From Bettongia penicillata ogilbyi (Eukaryota > Chordata > Mammalia > Diprotodontia > Potoroidae), in NCBI GenBank assembly GCA_023548195.1, contig JAJHZJ010000418.1, positions 1,396,417 to 1,460,416 on the forward strand: a stretch of DNA of 64,000 bases, written 5' to 3'. A program made the translations under genes and the position numbers. The notes under the pieces were generated by a model. It ran no database searches, was not told the origin of the DNA, and worked only from the letters and a program-made list of their open reading frames with translations. The first letter of the stretch is position 1, and each line of letters starts with the position of its first letter. This document shows, in pieces, positions 22,940 to 35,430 of the stretch.

Positions 22940-23214
22940 AAACATGATTTTCATAGCTAGCATTTATATAATGCTTTAAGGTTTGCAAAGCACTTTACAT
23001 ACATACTCTTCTTTGATCATCTCCAACAATCCTGTGAAGTAGATGCTGTTATTATCCCTGTTTTGCAGATGAAGAAACTGAAGTATATAGATGCTCAATG
23101 ACTTTCTCAGTCACACACCTAGTAAATGTATGAGGTCATATTTGAACTCAGGTCTTCCTGATTGTAAGTCTCATTCTATCCAATGTACCACCTAACTGCC
23201 TAGGTTAGTCACTG
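22940..23214 (-). mobile_element. CORE-SINE (MAR1/MIR-type), antisense
   Basis: It reads agctagcatttatataatgc, ttaaggtttgcaaagcactt, cagatgaagaaactgaag, catatttgaactcaggtctt and ends tgtaccacctaactgcct. It is near full length. Confidence 0.8.
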
Positions 23215-23930
23215 AGTCAATCAATAAGCATTTATCAAATGCCTCTTGAGTCAGATAGATGGTACAGTAAATAGAGAACCGGGCCTGGAGTTAGAAAATT
23301 CAAAATCCAGCTTTAGTCACTCATGTTTGCCTCAGTTTCCTCATCTGTAAAATGGGCTGGAAATGGAAATGGCAAACTCCAACGTCTTTGCTGAGAAGAC
23401 TCCAAAAAGAGTCAGAATGAGTCGAACATGGCTAAAAAAAAAACCCTGCCTGCTACGAGACAGGCACAGGGCTAAGCACCAGTGATACTGATGGAAAAAC
23501 ACAACCTTACTCCCAAGAAACTCACAGTCTAATGAGGGGAGGCAGCATGGACAAACAAGCTACGTACAGGATAGATTTGAAATATCAGAGGAAAGGCACT
23601 AGAACTAAAGAGGCTGAGGAAAGTCTTTGTGCAGGAGGTAGGCTTTTAGCTAGGATGTGAAAGAAGCCAGGAAGCCAAAAGGCAGAGATGAGGAGGAAGA
23701 GGCATTTCATGCTTGAGGGACAGACGGAGAAAATGCCCAGAATTTGGAGGTGAAATATCTTATTCTAGGAATAACAAAGAGGCCAGTGTTACTAGATCTC
23801 AGCCTACATGGTGGCGGTGGGGGGGAAGCCTGAAAAGGTGAGCGAGAGCAGGTTTTGAAGGCCTCTCAAGACCAAACAGGATTTTATGTTTGATTCTGGA
23901 CGTGATATTCTTGTTGTAAGTTAAACAAGA
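23215..23930. repeat. Unclassified ancient mammalian repeat with nested SINE
   Basis: It opens caatcaataagcatttatc and resumes after the SINE with gacaggcacagggctaagca, then aagaaactcacagtctaatg, gaaagaagccaggaagcc and ggattttatgtttgattctg. This fits a dispersed mammalian repeat that I know by pattern but cannot name. Confidence 0.55.
23250..23437 (+). mobile_element. tRNA-derived SINE with RTE-type tail, sense, nested
   Basis: The head gatggtacagtaaatagaga, core cctcagtttcctcatctgt, ggctggaaatggaaatggc and tail agagtcagaatgagtcgaac are present. It splits the surrounding repeat. Confidence 0.75.
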
Positions 23931-23939
23931 ATATAAAAG

Positions 23940-24930
23940 GAAGCCAGAAAGTGAAATGAAAATGAAAAGATGGCTACATGTTCTTCTTGGTCACCTCCTA
24001 GGTTAGTGCTTAAATTAAATATTTGAAAAACAAGACCATTATGAATATGTTTGAATTTTGTGTGCCAATATTTATTACAAAGGAAAAAGAGGTAGAGAAA
24101 TTCTATGAACTCAATAAATTGAATCCACATGTACTTTAATATTTCAATGGTGGGCACAGGGGAGGATAGTAAAACATATGTTGGAAAACATGATTCAGAA
24201 ATAAACAAGAGAGTTGTAATGCCAATGCAATACTCATAGCACCCTATATGAATATGCATGTGTATTCTAGGGTAAATTCGCAAAATATGATAAGCTCTCT
24301 TCCTCAAAGGCAAAACCAAGATATTTATTTGGGACATCATTAGAATACCAGGAGGTGAGATTTAACAGGGACTTATCACTAGTCCAGGGAGGATTGACAT
24401 CTTACACCTTTTTATTATCAGGTCTCCCCACAAAAAGAAGTTCCCTTGGACAAATTCTTCCCTCCGCCCACTCACAGCTTGTTTCTCTCTCTGCTCTGCC
24501 TGCTCTCACTCTCTGCTTCTGCTCTCTCTCTCATTTTCCTCCTTGGGCAAACTCCTCCAGTTTGAGCTTCATATGACCCAGGCTCCATGTGATCACAGAC
24601 TCTATGTGTTACACCTATCAATGACAGGGAAGATTTTCCTATTCTATTAATATTACAAAGGCCTAACAATTTATAATCGAAGAGAAAGTCATGTCATGTC
24701 ATAAATGGCTGGGATGGGGGCAAAAGGTGCTATTTAAGAGTCTTCGGAAGCACTAGGAGCAGTAGAAATTGCATTCTAAAAACTAAACATTATTCAACAG
24801 GTTAAAAAAAGAAATAGCAATGGGAAAAGTAATTTCCAAATTTTCAGTCTGTATAAAATCATACCACTGACTTAGATCTAAGGTCATGATTTATAACAAA
24901 CTAGAAAAAAAATATATAAAAAATTAGTAT
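23940..24930. other. Unassigned stretch
   Basis: A 139-codon minus-strand frame (23921-24340) has no recognisable domain and a composition typical of AT-rich chance frames. A pyrimidine-rich CT patch lies at 24480-24540. Confidence 0.45.
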
Positions 24931-25499
24931 CAGGAGGAGCCAAGATGTCAGAGAGAAGTCAGGAAGTTTCCTGGGCTCTCCCCAGTTTCCCACAGAAACA
25001 ATCTTAAATCAAACATCTAAGCAAATTCTGGAATGACAGGACCTATGAAAAGATAGTAAAACATTTTTCCAGCTTATGATAACTTAAAAAGACATCAGTA
25101 AAGGTCTATTTCACTTGGACAAAAGGGAGGTGCAGCTCAGTTACAGATGGTATCTGGGCAAGCCAGCGGAATGGTCTTAGTGACAGCACAGATCAGTAAT
25201 TAAGGCCCCTTGGTCCTGACTCAGGAGACCATGGCAGAACTCATCAGCTGTGAGGCCTCCAGCTCCATTATAGAAAGCAAACTGCCAGCCTCAGAACCCA
25301 GGCAACAACAGGCTTGACTAGATGGGCAACCCTAATGCACTGGGTAAATAAACCATTACCTGAGGCCCCTGGCAAGAAAGCTATTGACAAGGCTCCTGGC
25401 CCCCAGTGCAAGAAGTTTGGGACTGTGTACGTTGTCTCCCAGGAGCAAATCTCAACTTCAAAAGCCACCAAATAGGCCAAAAAATGAGCTAGAAACAAA

Positions 25500-26550
25500 A
25501 TAGATTCTTGACCATAGAACTATGGTGACAGGGAAGATCAAAAAACAAACTCAGAAGAGGTCAACATTGTCAAATTGCCTACATGCAAAACCTCAAAGGA
25601 GAATATGAATTGGTCTCAAGCCCAAAAATCTTCTTAGAAGAGCTCAAAAAGGATTTTAAGAGTCAAATAAGAAAGGTAGAATAAAAATTTTTTAAAAAGT
25701 GAGAAATGTGTATGCAAGAGAGAGTAAACAGCTTGGAAAAGGAAGGACAAAAATTGACTGAAGAAAGCAATTCCTTAAAAATACAACTGACCAAAAAAAA
25801 AAAAATCCACTGAAGAAAACAACTCCTTAATAAGTAGAATTGACCAAATGGAAAAGGGGGTACAAAAACTAACTGAAGAAACTAATTCCTTAAAAATTAG
25901 AATTGGGCAAGTGGAAGCTAATGACTCCATGAGACATCAAGAATCAGTCAAACAAAATCAAAAGAATTAAAAAATAGAGGAAAATGTAAAATACCTCATT
26001 GGAAAAACAACTGACCTGTAAAATAGATCCAGGAGAAATAATTTAAGAATTATTGGACAACCTGAAAGATGTTAAAAAAGAAAAGAACCTGGACAGCATC
26101 TTTCAAGAAATAATCAAGGAAAACTGTTCTGATATCCTAGAACTAGAAGGTTAAATAGTCATTGAAAGAATTCACTGATCACTTCCTAAAAGAGATTCCC
26201 AAATGAAAACTCCAAGGAATATTGTAGCCAAAATCCAGAATTATCAGGTCAAGGAGAAAATACTGCAAGCAGCCAGAAAGAAATAACTCAAATATCAGGG
26301 ATACACAGTCAGAATAACACAAGCCTTAGCTTCTACATTAAAGGATCAAAGCACTTGTAATATGATATTCCAGAAGGCAAAGGAATTTGGATTACATCGA
26401 AGATTCTACTATCCAGAAAAACTGATCATAATCTTTCTGGGGGAAAATGGACATTCAGTGAAATTGGGGACTTTCAAACTTTCCTGATGAAAAGATCAGA
26501 GATGAAAAGAACCAGAAAATTCAGTCTTCAAATACAAGACTCAAGAGAAG
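25500..26550 (+). pseudogene. L1 ORF1 remnant
   Basis: Translated pieces in different frames match the intact ORF1 at 57.9 kb: LEELKKDFKSQIRKVE, LTEESNSLKIQ, and C-terminal text corresponding to KEKILQAARK and the SKELG segment. Stops occur throughout (for example after the KVE segment and in the coiled coil), so no ORF1 protein can be made. Confidence 0.75.
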
Positions 26551-27139
26551 CATAAAGAGGTAAACAGGAAAGAAAAAAAAACAAGAAAAAAATCCTATTC
26601 AATGTGGTTAAACTGTTTATATCCCTACATAGGAAGATGATACTTGTAATTTTTGAGAACTGTATCTTTATTAGCGCAGTTAGAAGAAGTGTACATAGAC
26701 AAAGGGTGTGGGTATAAATTGCCTTTGATGTGATGATATAGAAAAAATAAGGGGTGAAAAGGTTATACTGGGAGAAGAGGAAAATAGGAAGCAGAATAGG
26801 ATAAATTACATCACATGAAGAGGCATAAAAGACTTGTTACTGATGATGGAAAGAGGGGAGTGGTGTGAGCATTGTCTGAACTTTACTCTCATTGGATGTA
26901 GCTCAAAGAAGAAATGACATACACATTCAGTTGGGTAAAGAAATTTATCTTACCCTATAGGGAAGTAGGAGGTGAAAGTGGAAAGAAAAGGGAGGGGGGA
27001 GATAGAAGGGAGGGCAGAAATGAGGCAAAAGGGGAAAAAGAGGGAGAGGGGTTAATGGAAGGGAGGGTAGATTGAGAGAGGCAGTGGTCAGAAATAAAAC
27101 AACGGTGAGGAGGGACAGGTGAAAGGAGATAGAAAATGA

Positions 27140-27288
27140 ATGAGGGAAATAGGATTCAGGGAAATACACAGTTAGTAATCATAACTGTGGATGTAAATGG
27201 GTTGCACTCTCCTATAAAATGGAAGTGGATATCAGAGTGGCTTAAAAAACAGAATCCCACAATGTATTGTTTACAAGAAATACATTTG
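27140..27288 (+). pseudogene. L1 ORF2 remnant, endonuclease N-terminus
   Basis: From 27181 the frame reads ITVDVNGLHSPIKWK, then a WLKKQNPTMYCLQEIHL end. VNGL carries the asparagine and LQE the glutamate of the LINE-1 APE-type endonuclease active site. Translation is then interrupted by the HAL1 insertion. Confidence 0.82.
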
Positions 27289-28682
27289 AGAAAACTGCCC
27301 TGATATTTTAGAACCAGAGGGTAAAATAAATATTGAAAGAATCCACAGATCACTCCTGAAAGAGATCTGAAAAGAAAACCTCAGAATATTCTAGCAAGAT
27401 TCCAGAGTTCCTAGGTCAAGGATAAAATACTGTAAGCAGCCAGAAAGAAACAATTCTAGAATTGTGGAAATGCAATAAGGATAACATAAGATCTATCAGC
27501 TTCTACATTAAGGGATCGAAGGGCTTGGAATATGATATTCCAGAAGTCAAAGGAAACAGAATTAAAACCATGAATCACTCACCCAGCAAAACTGAGTATA
27601 ATACTTCAGGGGAAAAAATGGTCATTCAATGAAATAGAAGACTTTCAAGCATTTTTGATGAAAAGGCCAGAGCTGAATAGAAAATTTGACTTTCAAACAC
27701 AAGAATAAAGAGAAGCATGAAAAGGTAAACAGGAAAGAGAAATCATAAGGGACTTACTAAAGTTGAACTGTTTACATTCCTACGTGGAACGATAATATTT
27801 GTAACTCTTAAGACTTTTCCCAGTATTTAGGTAGTTGGAGGGATTATATACATATAGACAGAGGGCACAAGGTGAGTTGACTAGGAAGGGATGATATCTA
27901 AAAAAATAAAATTAAGGAGTAAGAGAGGAATATATTGGGAAGAGAAGGGGAGAAATGGAATAGGGCAAATTATCTCTCATAAAAGAGGCAAGAAAAAGCT
28001 TTTTCAATGGAGGGGGAAAGGGGAGAGGTGAGAGAGAAAAAGTGAAGCTTACTTTCATCGCATTTGACTTAAGAAGGGAATAACATGCACATTCAATTTG
28101 GTATGAAAATCTATCTTACACTATAGAAAAGTAGGGGAGAAGGGGATAAGTGGGGTGTGGGGTTATGATAGAAGGGAGGGCAAATGGGAGGAGGGAGTAA
28201 TTAGAAGTAAACACTTTTGGGGAGGGACAAGGACAAAAGAGAGATTGGAATAAAGGAGGGACAGGATAGACTGGAGGGAAATATAGTTAGTCTTTCACAA
28301 CATGACGATTATGGAAATCTCTTGCATGTATAGCCTTTATTGAATTGCTTACCTTCTCAGTGGGAATGTGTGAGGAGAGAGGAAGGGAGAGAAGTTGGAA
28401 CTCAAAGTTTTAGGAACAAATGTTGAGAATTGCTTTTGCATGCAACTGGGAAATAAGAAATACAGATAATGGGATATAGACATCTGTCTTGCCCTACACG
28501 AAAAGAGAGAAAAAAAGATAATGAAAAGGAGGGGTATGATGAAAGGGAGGGCAGATTGGGGGACGGGGTATTAAGACTATGCATTATTCTGGAGGGAGGA
28601 GAGGGGAAAGATGGGGAGAAAACTTAGAACTCAAAATCTCATAGAAATGAATGTTGAAAACTAAAAATAAATTAATTAAAAA
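27289..28682 (+). mobile_element. HAL1 element, 5'-truncated, sense
   Basis: It begins within ORF1 (aaaactgccctgatatttta, equal to 58578 onward in the complete HAL1) and runs through the ORF1 C-terminus and the same long purine-rich 3' region to an A-rich end. The exact 14-bp copies aagaaatacatttg at 27275-27288 and 28683-28696 are its target duplication. It inserted into the L1 endonuclease coding region. The ORF1 remnant carries stops. Confidence 0.88.
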
Positions 28683-28696
28683 AAGAAATACATTTG

Positions 28697-29046
28697 GAGC
28701 AGAGAGATAAACACAATATCAAGGTAAAAGGCTGGAAAAGAATATATTTTACCTCAGCTGAAGTTAAAAAAAAAAAGCAGGGGCAACAATCCTGATCTCA
28801 GACAAAGCGAAAGCAAAAATAGACCTAATTCAAAGAGATAAGGAATAAAACTATGATTTGTGAAAAGGAACCATAGACAATGAAGTAGAATCAATACTAC
28901 ACATAAATGCACCCAAGTGGAATAGCATCCAAATGCACAGAGGAGAAGTTAAGTGAGTTACAGGAAGAAATAGCAAAACTATACTTGTGGGGTTTCTCAA
29001 CCTGCCCTTCTCAGAACTAGATAAATCTAACCACAAAAATAAACAA
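28697..29046 (+). pseudogene. L1 ORF2 remnant, endonuclease continuation
   Basis: This resumes the interrupted ORF2 after the HAL1 and contains the gggcaacaatcctgatctca and agacctaattcaaagag text of L1 ORF2. Further on are caatgaagtagaatcaatac and tctcagaactagataaatc. It is broken by frameshifts and ends at an internal deletion. Confidence 0.75.
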
Positions 29047-29790
29047 GAAATTTGGAACTATTCCCAAAAGGCTATAAAACTGCGCACATCCTTTGATCCA
29101 GTTTCTGAATCTGTACAGACCACTTCTAGGTCTGCATCCCATAGACATCATAAAAATGGGAAAATGACCTGCATGTACAAAAAATATTTAGAGCAGCTCT
29201 TTTTGTGTTAGCCAATAATTGGAAATTGAGGGGATATCCATCAGTTGGGGAATAGCTGATCAAGTTGTGGTACATGAATGTAATGGAATACTACTGTTCT
29301 GTGAGAAATGATAAGCAGGTGGACCTTAGAAAACCTGGAAAGACTTATATGATCTGATGCTGAGTGAATTGAGCAAAGCCAGAAGAACATTATATGCAAT
29401 AACAGCAACATTGTATGATGATCAACTTTGATATACTTAGCTCTTTTCAGCAATACATGATCTAAGGCAATTCCAAAAGCCTCATGATGAAAAATGCCAT
29501 CTATATCCAGAGAAGGAACTATAGAGTCTGAATGAAGATCAAAGCACGCTATTTTCACCTTTTTTTTTGTTTTTTCTTTCTCATTGTTTTCCTCTTTTGT
29601 TCTGATTCTTCTTTCACTTGTGACTAATGTGAAAATATGTTTCATGTGATTATACATGTATAACCTATATCAGATTGCTTGCTGTCGTGGGGACGGGGAA
29701 AGTGAAGGAAAAGTATACAAAGAATATTTGAAACTCAAAATCTTATAAAAGTGAATGTTGAAAATTATCTTTACACATAATTGGAAAAAA
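29047..29790 (+). pseudogene. L1 ORF2 C-terminal remnant and 3' UTR
   Basis: WNYSQKAIKL opens a stretch corresponding to the ORF2 C-terminal region also seen at 43.27 kb. The 3' UTR has tctgattcttctttcac, ataacctatatcagattgct and tgaaactcaaaatcttat, then an A-rich end at about 29790. Confidence 0.8.
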
Positions 29791-29794
29791 AACC

Positions 29795-30539
29795 CAAAAT
29801 ATCATTAAGTTGAAGAAAATATTACCAAAAGAAAGAAGAAGAAGATATAGTATGCAAGGACAGCAGCTCCAACATGACCTATTTAAAGAAGACATAGCAA
29901 CAGAAAATGGGAAATGGATAATATGAGACAACACAATTATCATTTCCTAAGAAAGTTTATATGTTAACAGATTTGTGATAGTATCAATGTATGTATTCTC
30001 TTTAGCAAGGTAGATCATAATCTCTATTTCTGGTTATCCCATACAACTCTTATCTATGTTCTCCCATATATTCACCACAGGAATTCACCCAATAAGCTAC
30101 CTTTCATTCTCTTTATACAGTGATGATACAATGGCGCTCACATGCAACTAATCAGTCATTTCCAGCTCTCTTTATGTAACTGGCTCATTGTTTGACATTA
30201 TCCTTCCCACTCCCTGACCTTGGCCATTCATATCTCTGCTGATATATTTTAGACATCATTTCTCATATAATTCCTGGTTTCTAATGTGTCACAGTTTGCT
30301 CAGATCCACCAGATACCTTTCCTTACATGATCCTTTAGTTTAATGCTTTGATATTCCTCAACTTGAAGTCATACAATATCTGGAAGAATACTAGTGTAAA
30401 AAAAGATGACCTTCTATTTCAAGCAAAAACTCTGGGCCATTAAAAGAACTTTCCAGTTTCTCAAAGGCAATCAACGTAACCTAGTCTCATTCTGTTCAGT
30501 TCTAAAGCTATATGTGTATGTATGTGTTTACGTATGTAC

Positions 30540-30590
<51 letters not shown>

Positions 30591-31465
30591 GTGTGTGTGT
30601 GTGTATGACACACAGAGGCACATTCATATATATATGTATATATATATGTATTATATGTGTGATGTGATATGAAGTAAAGGTAACTGAAGTAAATCAACCA
30701 CCATAATAAGGAAAACAAAAGAGCTTAGAAACCACCTCAGCCAGTAAACACTTGATCTTGCCAACAAGAGAGATAAGAGCCAAGAGTAACACCAGTTGAG
30801 AATATAAACTCATTTGTAAGATTTTATGGAGGAGGATGATGGAAACAGAATCACTCCATAAAAGTGAGAAGTAGTGAAGGGAAAAACATGTTTATGGAAT
30901 GCTTGGAAAGAGACCCAACAGAGCAAAATTATTACAGGAGCATTTAAGGTTGCAAATTTGAAAGAGGAAAATATATAGACAAAAACCAGAAATTATCTGT
31001 AAACATTTTTTAACAGACACTTTTCCTGATTCATGAGAATGGAACCATGATACTGAGATGCTTAACATCACAGTTCTTAATACGCATGCAACATGAGGGA
31101 GTAGCCATGATACTGAAGAAAATGCATGCCCTCTTTTTATAGCAGAACCCAAGGATGAAGGTCTCATTCATCCATATTAGAGACAGGAAGCGAATCCGCT
31201 GAGGAAGGTGAAGTCTAAGAGGGCCGCCTTAGCCTCCCCTTAGTCACTGAGGCCCCCCAAAATGGGTTTGGGCTTTTTTCTGTTTTGTTTGTTCTTTTCT
31301 GTTCCAGATGCAGGGACTGGAATCCCTAATCTATGAGCCTGACCTATCAGGACCTTGGAGATCAGGATTCTAGAGATTCTTCTAGAAAGAAGAGAATATC
31401 AAGAAGAAAGGGGTAATTGAGAATAGGCTATTATATTTAAAAATTAAGAGATCATTAGTAAATTT
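29795..31465. other. Unassigned stretch with one microsatellite
   Basis: No gene was recognised. The segment at 30080-30400 has the look of an old repeat but I cannot name it. Confidence 0.45.
30510..30660. repeat. (TA)n/(TG)n microsatellite
   Basis: Alternating TA from about 30540 to 30590 is flanked by TG-rich and ATGT-rich stretches. Overlapping frames of 85-88 codons are repeat products. Confidence 0.95.
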
Positions 31466-31469
31466 GGAG

Positions 31470-32235
31470 AGATCAATTTCATGATGAGGCTGGAAGCCGG
31501 ACTACAAAGGTAAGAAGAGAGTGAGAGGAAAGGAAGTGGAGGTACCTATCATAAGGAGCTTGGGAGTTCAGTCATAGACAGATAGGATGATATCCAGAGC
31601 AGGGATAGATCAATCAAGAGATGATATTTTTGAGGATGGGGAGATATGGGCAGGCTTGTAGGCAGTGAAGAAGCAGGCAGTAGACAAAGAAAGATTGAAT
31701 ATAAGTGAGAAAACGGGGAAGACAGAAGTGGTCAACATCCTGGAGAGGACAGGAAAGACAGAATGGAATGGGACCACTTATTCAGGTACCAGGTTTGTGA
31801 TGACAAGAAGAGCCTTTCTTCAAAATAAGTGGATAATAATAGTAAATGACTTGGTAAATGTCTTATATTTTTCAGTAAAATGAGGAAAAGTTCCCATCTA
31901 AGAGGGTGAGGCGGGGAGAGAAAGATTTGAGAAATTTGAGAAGGGATGAAAAAATCTGGAAAACCTACTTTGATGAGTGGGATAGTGAACCAGTTAGAGA
32001 GATTTAAAAGGATTGCCTTGCAGCAAGGAAGGCCTAATTCAGGTTACTGAACATAAATTTGTACTGGATCTCATTTTCTTCAGCTTCATTCATTAACATT
32101 AAGAGTGAAGGCAATGAATGGTAGGAGTAATCTAAGATTTAGATTTTGCAGGGCAAGATCTTTGATAGGATAAGAGTGAAAGTGATTTTAGTCTTCTACC
32201 CTTAGATTAGTTTTGATCTCTGTTTCAATAATCCT
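31470..32235 (-). mobile_element. L2 LINE ORF2 region, antisense
   Basis: The plus strand reads aggtaagaagagagtgagag, gaggatggggagatatgggc, gtaggcagtgaagaagcagg, gattgccttgcagcaaggaa, the reverse complement of the L2 coding region upstream of and into the reverse transcriptase. It is old, without open frame. The 72-codon plus frame inside is a shadow. Confidence 0.72.
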
Positions 32236-32539
32236 GTGGTCTAACTGTATAAAATCAGTCAATTCAAGAAAGAATCCTATATCAGTGATGGATCAATTTT
32301 TCTGTTAAAGTATAATGAATTTTTCCTTTTCATGTTGTTATTTGGTGCATGTCACATTCAATACCTACCAATTGTTTTCTCAATAAAAGTATACAGGATT
32401 AAAAGGAATGAGGTTTCTACATATTTTCTGAACCTTTGCCTCCCTAATTGCTCTCCCTTGAACCATATTTGCCAAAATATTTTTCATCATCTCTGCTGAT
32501 GCCTTCTGTTGCCATGAGATCACTGAGTATCAGAGTATT

Positions 32540-32812
32540 TTTATTGTTCAGTTGTCTCAGTCAAGTCAAACTCTTTGTGACCCCTTTGGGGGTTTTCTTG
32601 GCAAAGATACTGGAGTGGTTTACCATTTCCTTCTCCAACTCATTTGACAGATGAGGAAAAGAGGCAAACGGGGTTTAGTGACTTTCCCAATAAATATCTG
32701 AGGCCATATTTGAACTCATGAAGAAGAGTCTTCCTGACTCCTGGAAGAGAGTCAGGCTTTCTGGCTTTTGTCCTGGCTTTCTATCCATTGCTGCATCTAG
32801 CTGTCCCAGTTT
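32540..32812 (-). mobile_element. tRNA-derived SINE with RTE-type tail, antisense
   Basis: It has gttcagttgtctcagtcaag, ctctttgtgacccctttggg, ggcaaagatactggagtgg, gatgaggaaaagaggcaaac, atatttgaactcatg and the head gcatctagctgtcc. An extra duplicated stretch (gactcctggaagagagtc) sits near the head. Confidence 0.8.
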
Positions 32813-32999
32813 TATGGGCTGCAATAGAAATAATGGATTACCAAGTGGCAATTAACCTCTCCTTCCTTAGCTTGGTCAGTTCTCTTATTGTTAATATGAA
32901 TGGAAGCCATTATGGTAGAAGTTATCCAAGTAATAATACAGAATAAAAATAATAAGACCTTCCAGATGCTTTTGTTTGTGGGACTACTACTTGTGGGTG

Positions 33000-33595
33000 C
33001 CAATTTCTTGGTTTCATCAAGATCTTATTACAAATAGATTTTTTCCCCCTTTTTGGATGTCTTTGGAATATAGACCTAGCAGTGGAATTGCTGGATCAAA
33101 GTGTATGCATAGTTTTATAGCTCTTTGGGCATAGTTCCAAACTGCTCTCCAGAATGGTTGAACCAGTTCACACCTCCATCAACAATACATTAGTGTCCTG
33201 GTTTTCCCACATGCTTTCCAACATTCAATAGTTTCCTTTTCTGTCATATTAGCCACTCTGATAAGTATGAGATGGTACCTCAGAGTTGTTTTAATTTGCA
33301 TTTCTCTACTCAATAGTGATTTAGAGCATTTTTTCATGTGACTATTGATAGCTTTAATTTTTTCTTCTGAAAACTGCCTGTTCATATTCTCTGGCTATTT
33401 GTCAAGTGGGGAATGGCTCAATTTTTATAAATTTGGCTCAATTTCTTATATATTTGAGAAATGAGGCCTTTACCAGAGAAACTTGCTGTAACTTTTTTCC
33501 CCAGGTTCCTTCTTTCCTTCTGATTTTAGTTTTCTTTGTGCAAAACCTTTAAATTTCATGTAATTATATAATCAAAAGTATCCATTTTACTTAGC
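33000..33595 (-). mobile_element. L1 ORF2 C-terminal fragment, antisense
   Basis: On the minus strand 33179-33385 is an open run beginning MNRQFSEEKIKAINSHMKKC and continuing to LSREMQIKTTLRYHL. This is the marsupial L1 ORF2 C-terminal region, also seen in sense at 43.07 kb. It is a moderately preserved 5'-truncated or partial copy. Confidence 0.85.
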
Positions 33596-33650
33596 ACAAT
33601 ATCCAGCACATAGTAGGTGCTTAATAAATACTGACTGATTGATGCCTCCT
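33594..33650 (+). mobile_element. L2/MIR-type 3' terminus
   Basis: It reads atccagcacatagtaggtgc and then ttaataaatactgactgatt, the usual terminus of L2-family copies. Confidence 0.55.
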
Positions 33651-33934
33651 CATTTTCATAGCCAAACTTGCAGAAAAAAAGCAGTCTATATGTGTTCCTT
33701 TCATATCCTCAGCTCTAATTAAACTCTCGTCCCATGACAGCTTTCAGTCACCACCATTTAACTGAAACTACCAAGGTACCAATAACCTTTGAAAAAATCA
33801 TTTTATTACAAATGTTGAAATCACAAAAAAAATTCGGTATACAAAGAACAAAAAAGAAATTACATAAGAAACTATAAACTGTTATATATAGGTTTTTTAA
33901 AGCATCTGCTAAATTTAGCATAGACAGTGCAGCC

Positions 33935-34100
33935 TGGGTTAGGGAGCTGGCCTTGAGATCAGGATGATTCTCTAGGACTCAGGGCCCCATAGTCAGTACA
34001 TGGGAGGCAACCTTGAAACCCTCATATTTTTGGTGGGAATTGAGGGAACTTCCTCATCTAGAAATTTCCTATCTTGATGACATCACAGGTCCCAGTCCCT
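33935..34100 (+). mobile_element. CORE-SINE-like copy, degraded
   Basis: The end segment aacttcctcatctagaaatt, then gatgacatcacaggtcccag, repeats the 3' order of the SINE copies at 11.96 and 22.5 kb. Confidence 0.4.
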
Positions 34101-34119
34101 TTCCCCAATTAAATCTAAC

Positions 34120-35430
34120 AAAGACGTAAAAAAATTGTTCCATTTGTTTACCCTTAGTGGCCAAATCTGATGGTCTTTTCTCAAGCCTTATTTTTCTTTA
34201 ATTTCCTGTAGCATTTGGAAAAGTTGATTGCCCACTCCTCCAGGATATTCTCTCCTCTGTGTTTTTATGACACTGCCCTCTCCTGGCTCTCTCTCTACCT
34301 GTCTGGCTACTCTTCCATAGATCTTCTTCCATGGTAAGGCTATATGCTCCAAGGGCCTCTCAGGACCTCTTCTCTTCTAATTAGAAATAATAATAATATT
34401 TGTATGACATTTACTAAGTGCCAGGCATTGTGTGAACTTGGTTTTGCAATTATTATCTCATCTGATCCTGACAATAACCCTGGGAGGTAGGCATTATTAC
34501 TATCCCTACTTTAAAAACAAAGATACTGAAGTGAATGTGGGATGTATGACTTGCCCAAGGTCACAGAGCTAACATCTTAACACAATATGTCTGAAACAAA
34601 ATTCATTCCCTAACTCTTCCTCCCCCAGTCAAACCCCTGCCTTCTTGCTAAGGTCATTATCTCCGTTGCTATTCAGGTACCTTGGTGCAGAGTACCAGTT
34701 ATTCTCAAATCTTTCTTCTCCCTTGCCCTCCATTCCTATTAGTCATTAAAGAAAACTTGTCAGTTCATCTTCTACAACACATCTTGTGTCCACCCTGTTC
34801 TCTCCATTCACATGCCCACCCATCTAGGTCAGACCCCCATAAATGACCTCTTGAAATACCTCACAGTTGGACTCCTTGACTCAAGTCCCCTTTCCAATCC
34901 ATTCCCCACACAGCAGCCAAATTGATATTCCTAAAAAGTAATTCTGATCCTGTCAGTCCCATCTAGAAATAAAAAAAAATGCTTCTTTTGGGAATTTAAA
35001 GCCTTTCACAATCTGACTTCACCCTGACTTTTCAGGCTTACTGCATCTCTTCTTCAATCATACTATATGCTAGGCAAACAGGCAAGATATGTTGCTAAAT
35101 ATTTAACCACCGTCTCTCCAAGGAGAAAATAAAAGTACCATCTACACACTTACAAATTTAATCTGCAATATTATTATTTTCACCATAACTTTCTTAAGTT
35201 TAAGGAATCAATGAAACAATAAATCAAGCCCCAATTTGAAGTTTTCTGATTTCCAAGCTGTAAATGTTCACAATGAAAATTTAACACTTAGCTGAGTGAT
35301 AGAAAATGGCTCCAGGATACACTTGAAGGCTTCCAACCTGCAATTTCTCATCTCAGGAAGCTTTCTTCTCTTGAAATGTATTCCTTCTTCCCATCAGCTC
35401 ACCACACTCTATAGAATTCCTGTCTCTCCT
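34120..35430 (+). mobile_element. L2 LINE ORF2 and 3' region, sense
   Basis: It includes agtggccaaatctgatggtc, the ACTLSWLS-like text gacactgccctctcctggc, tgtctgaaacaaaattcatt, ccacacagcagccaaattga and gggaatttaaagcctttcac. All are in L2 ORF2 order from the reverse transcriptase to the C-terminus. It is split by an antisense MIR. Confidence 0.75.
34383..34585 (-). mobile_element. MIR-like SINE, antisense, nested in L2
   Basis: It reads aagtgccaggcattgtgtga, ctcatctgatcctgacaata, accctgggaggtaggca and cttgcccaaggtcacagagc. Confidence 0.75.

Larger units (their letters stand above)
24932..29790 (+). mobile_element. L1 LINE, sense, 5' end present, internally deleted, with HAL1 nested
   Basis: The start aggaggagccaagatgtcag matches the 5' start of the marsupial L1/HAL1 type. 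A degraded ORF1 occupies roughly 25500-26550 and includes the coiled-coil repeats (ctgaagaaagcaattcctta) and the C-terminal AKL-type text. A purine-rich inter-ORF spacer follows (26550-27140). ORF2 endonuclease coding starts near 27150. It is split by the HAL1 at 27289-28682, continues to about 29046, then jumps to the ORF2 C-terminal end and 3' UTR. The reverse transcriptase core is missing. The element is dead. Confidence 0.8.

Noticed and set aside
23921..24340. 139-codon minus-strand frame, the longest outside the HAL1
   Set aside because: No domain, signal or similarity was recognised, and the residues follow AT-rich chance composition (many F, I, L, Y).
29241..29657. 138-codon minus-strand frame
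   Set aside because: It is antisense to the L1 ORF2 C-terminal end and 3' UTR.
30406..30718. Frames of 85-88 codons on both strands
   Set aside because: Mostly translated microsatellite.
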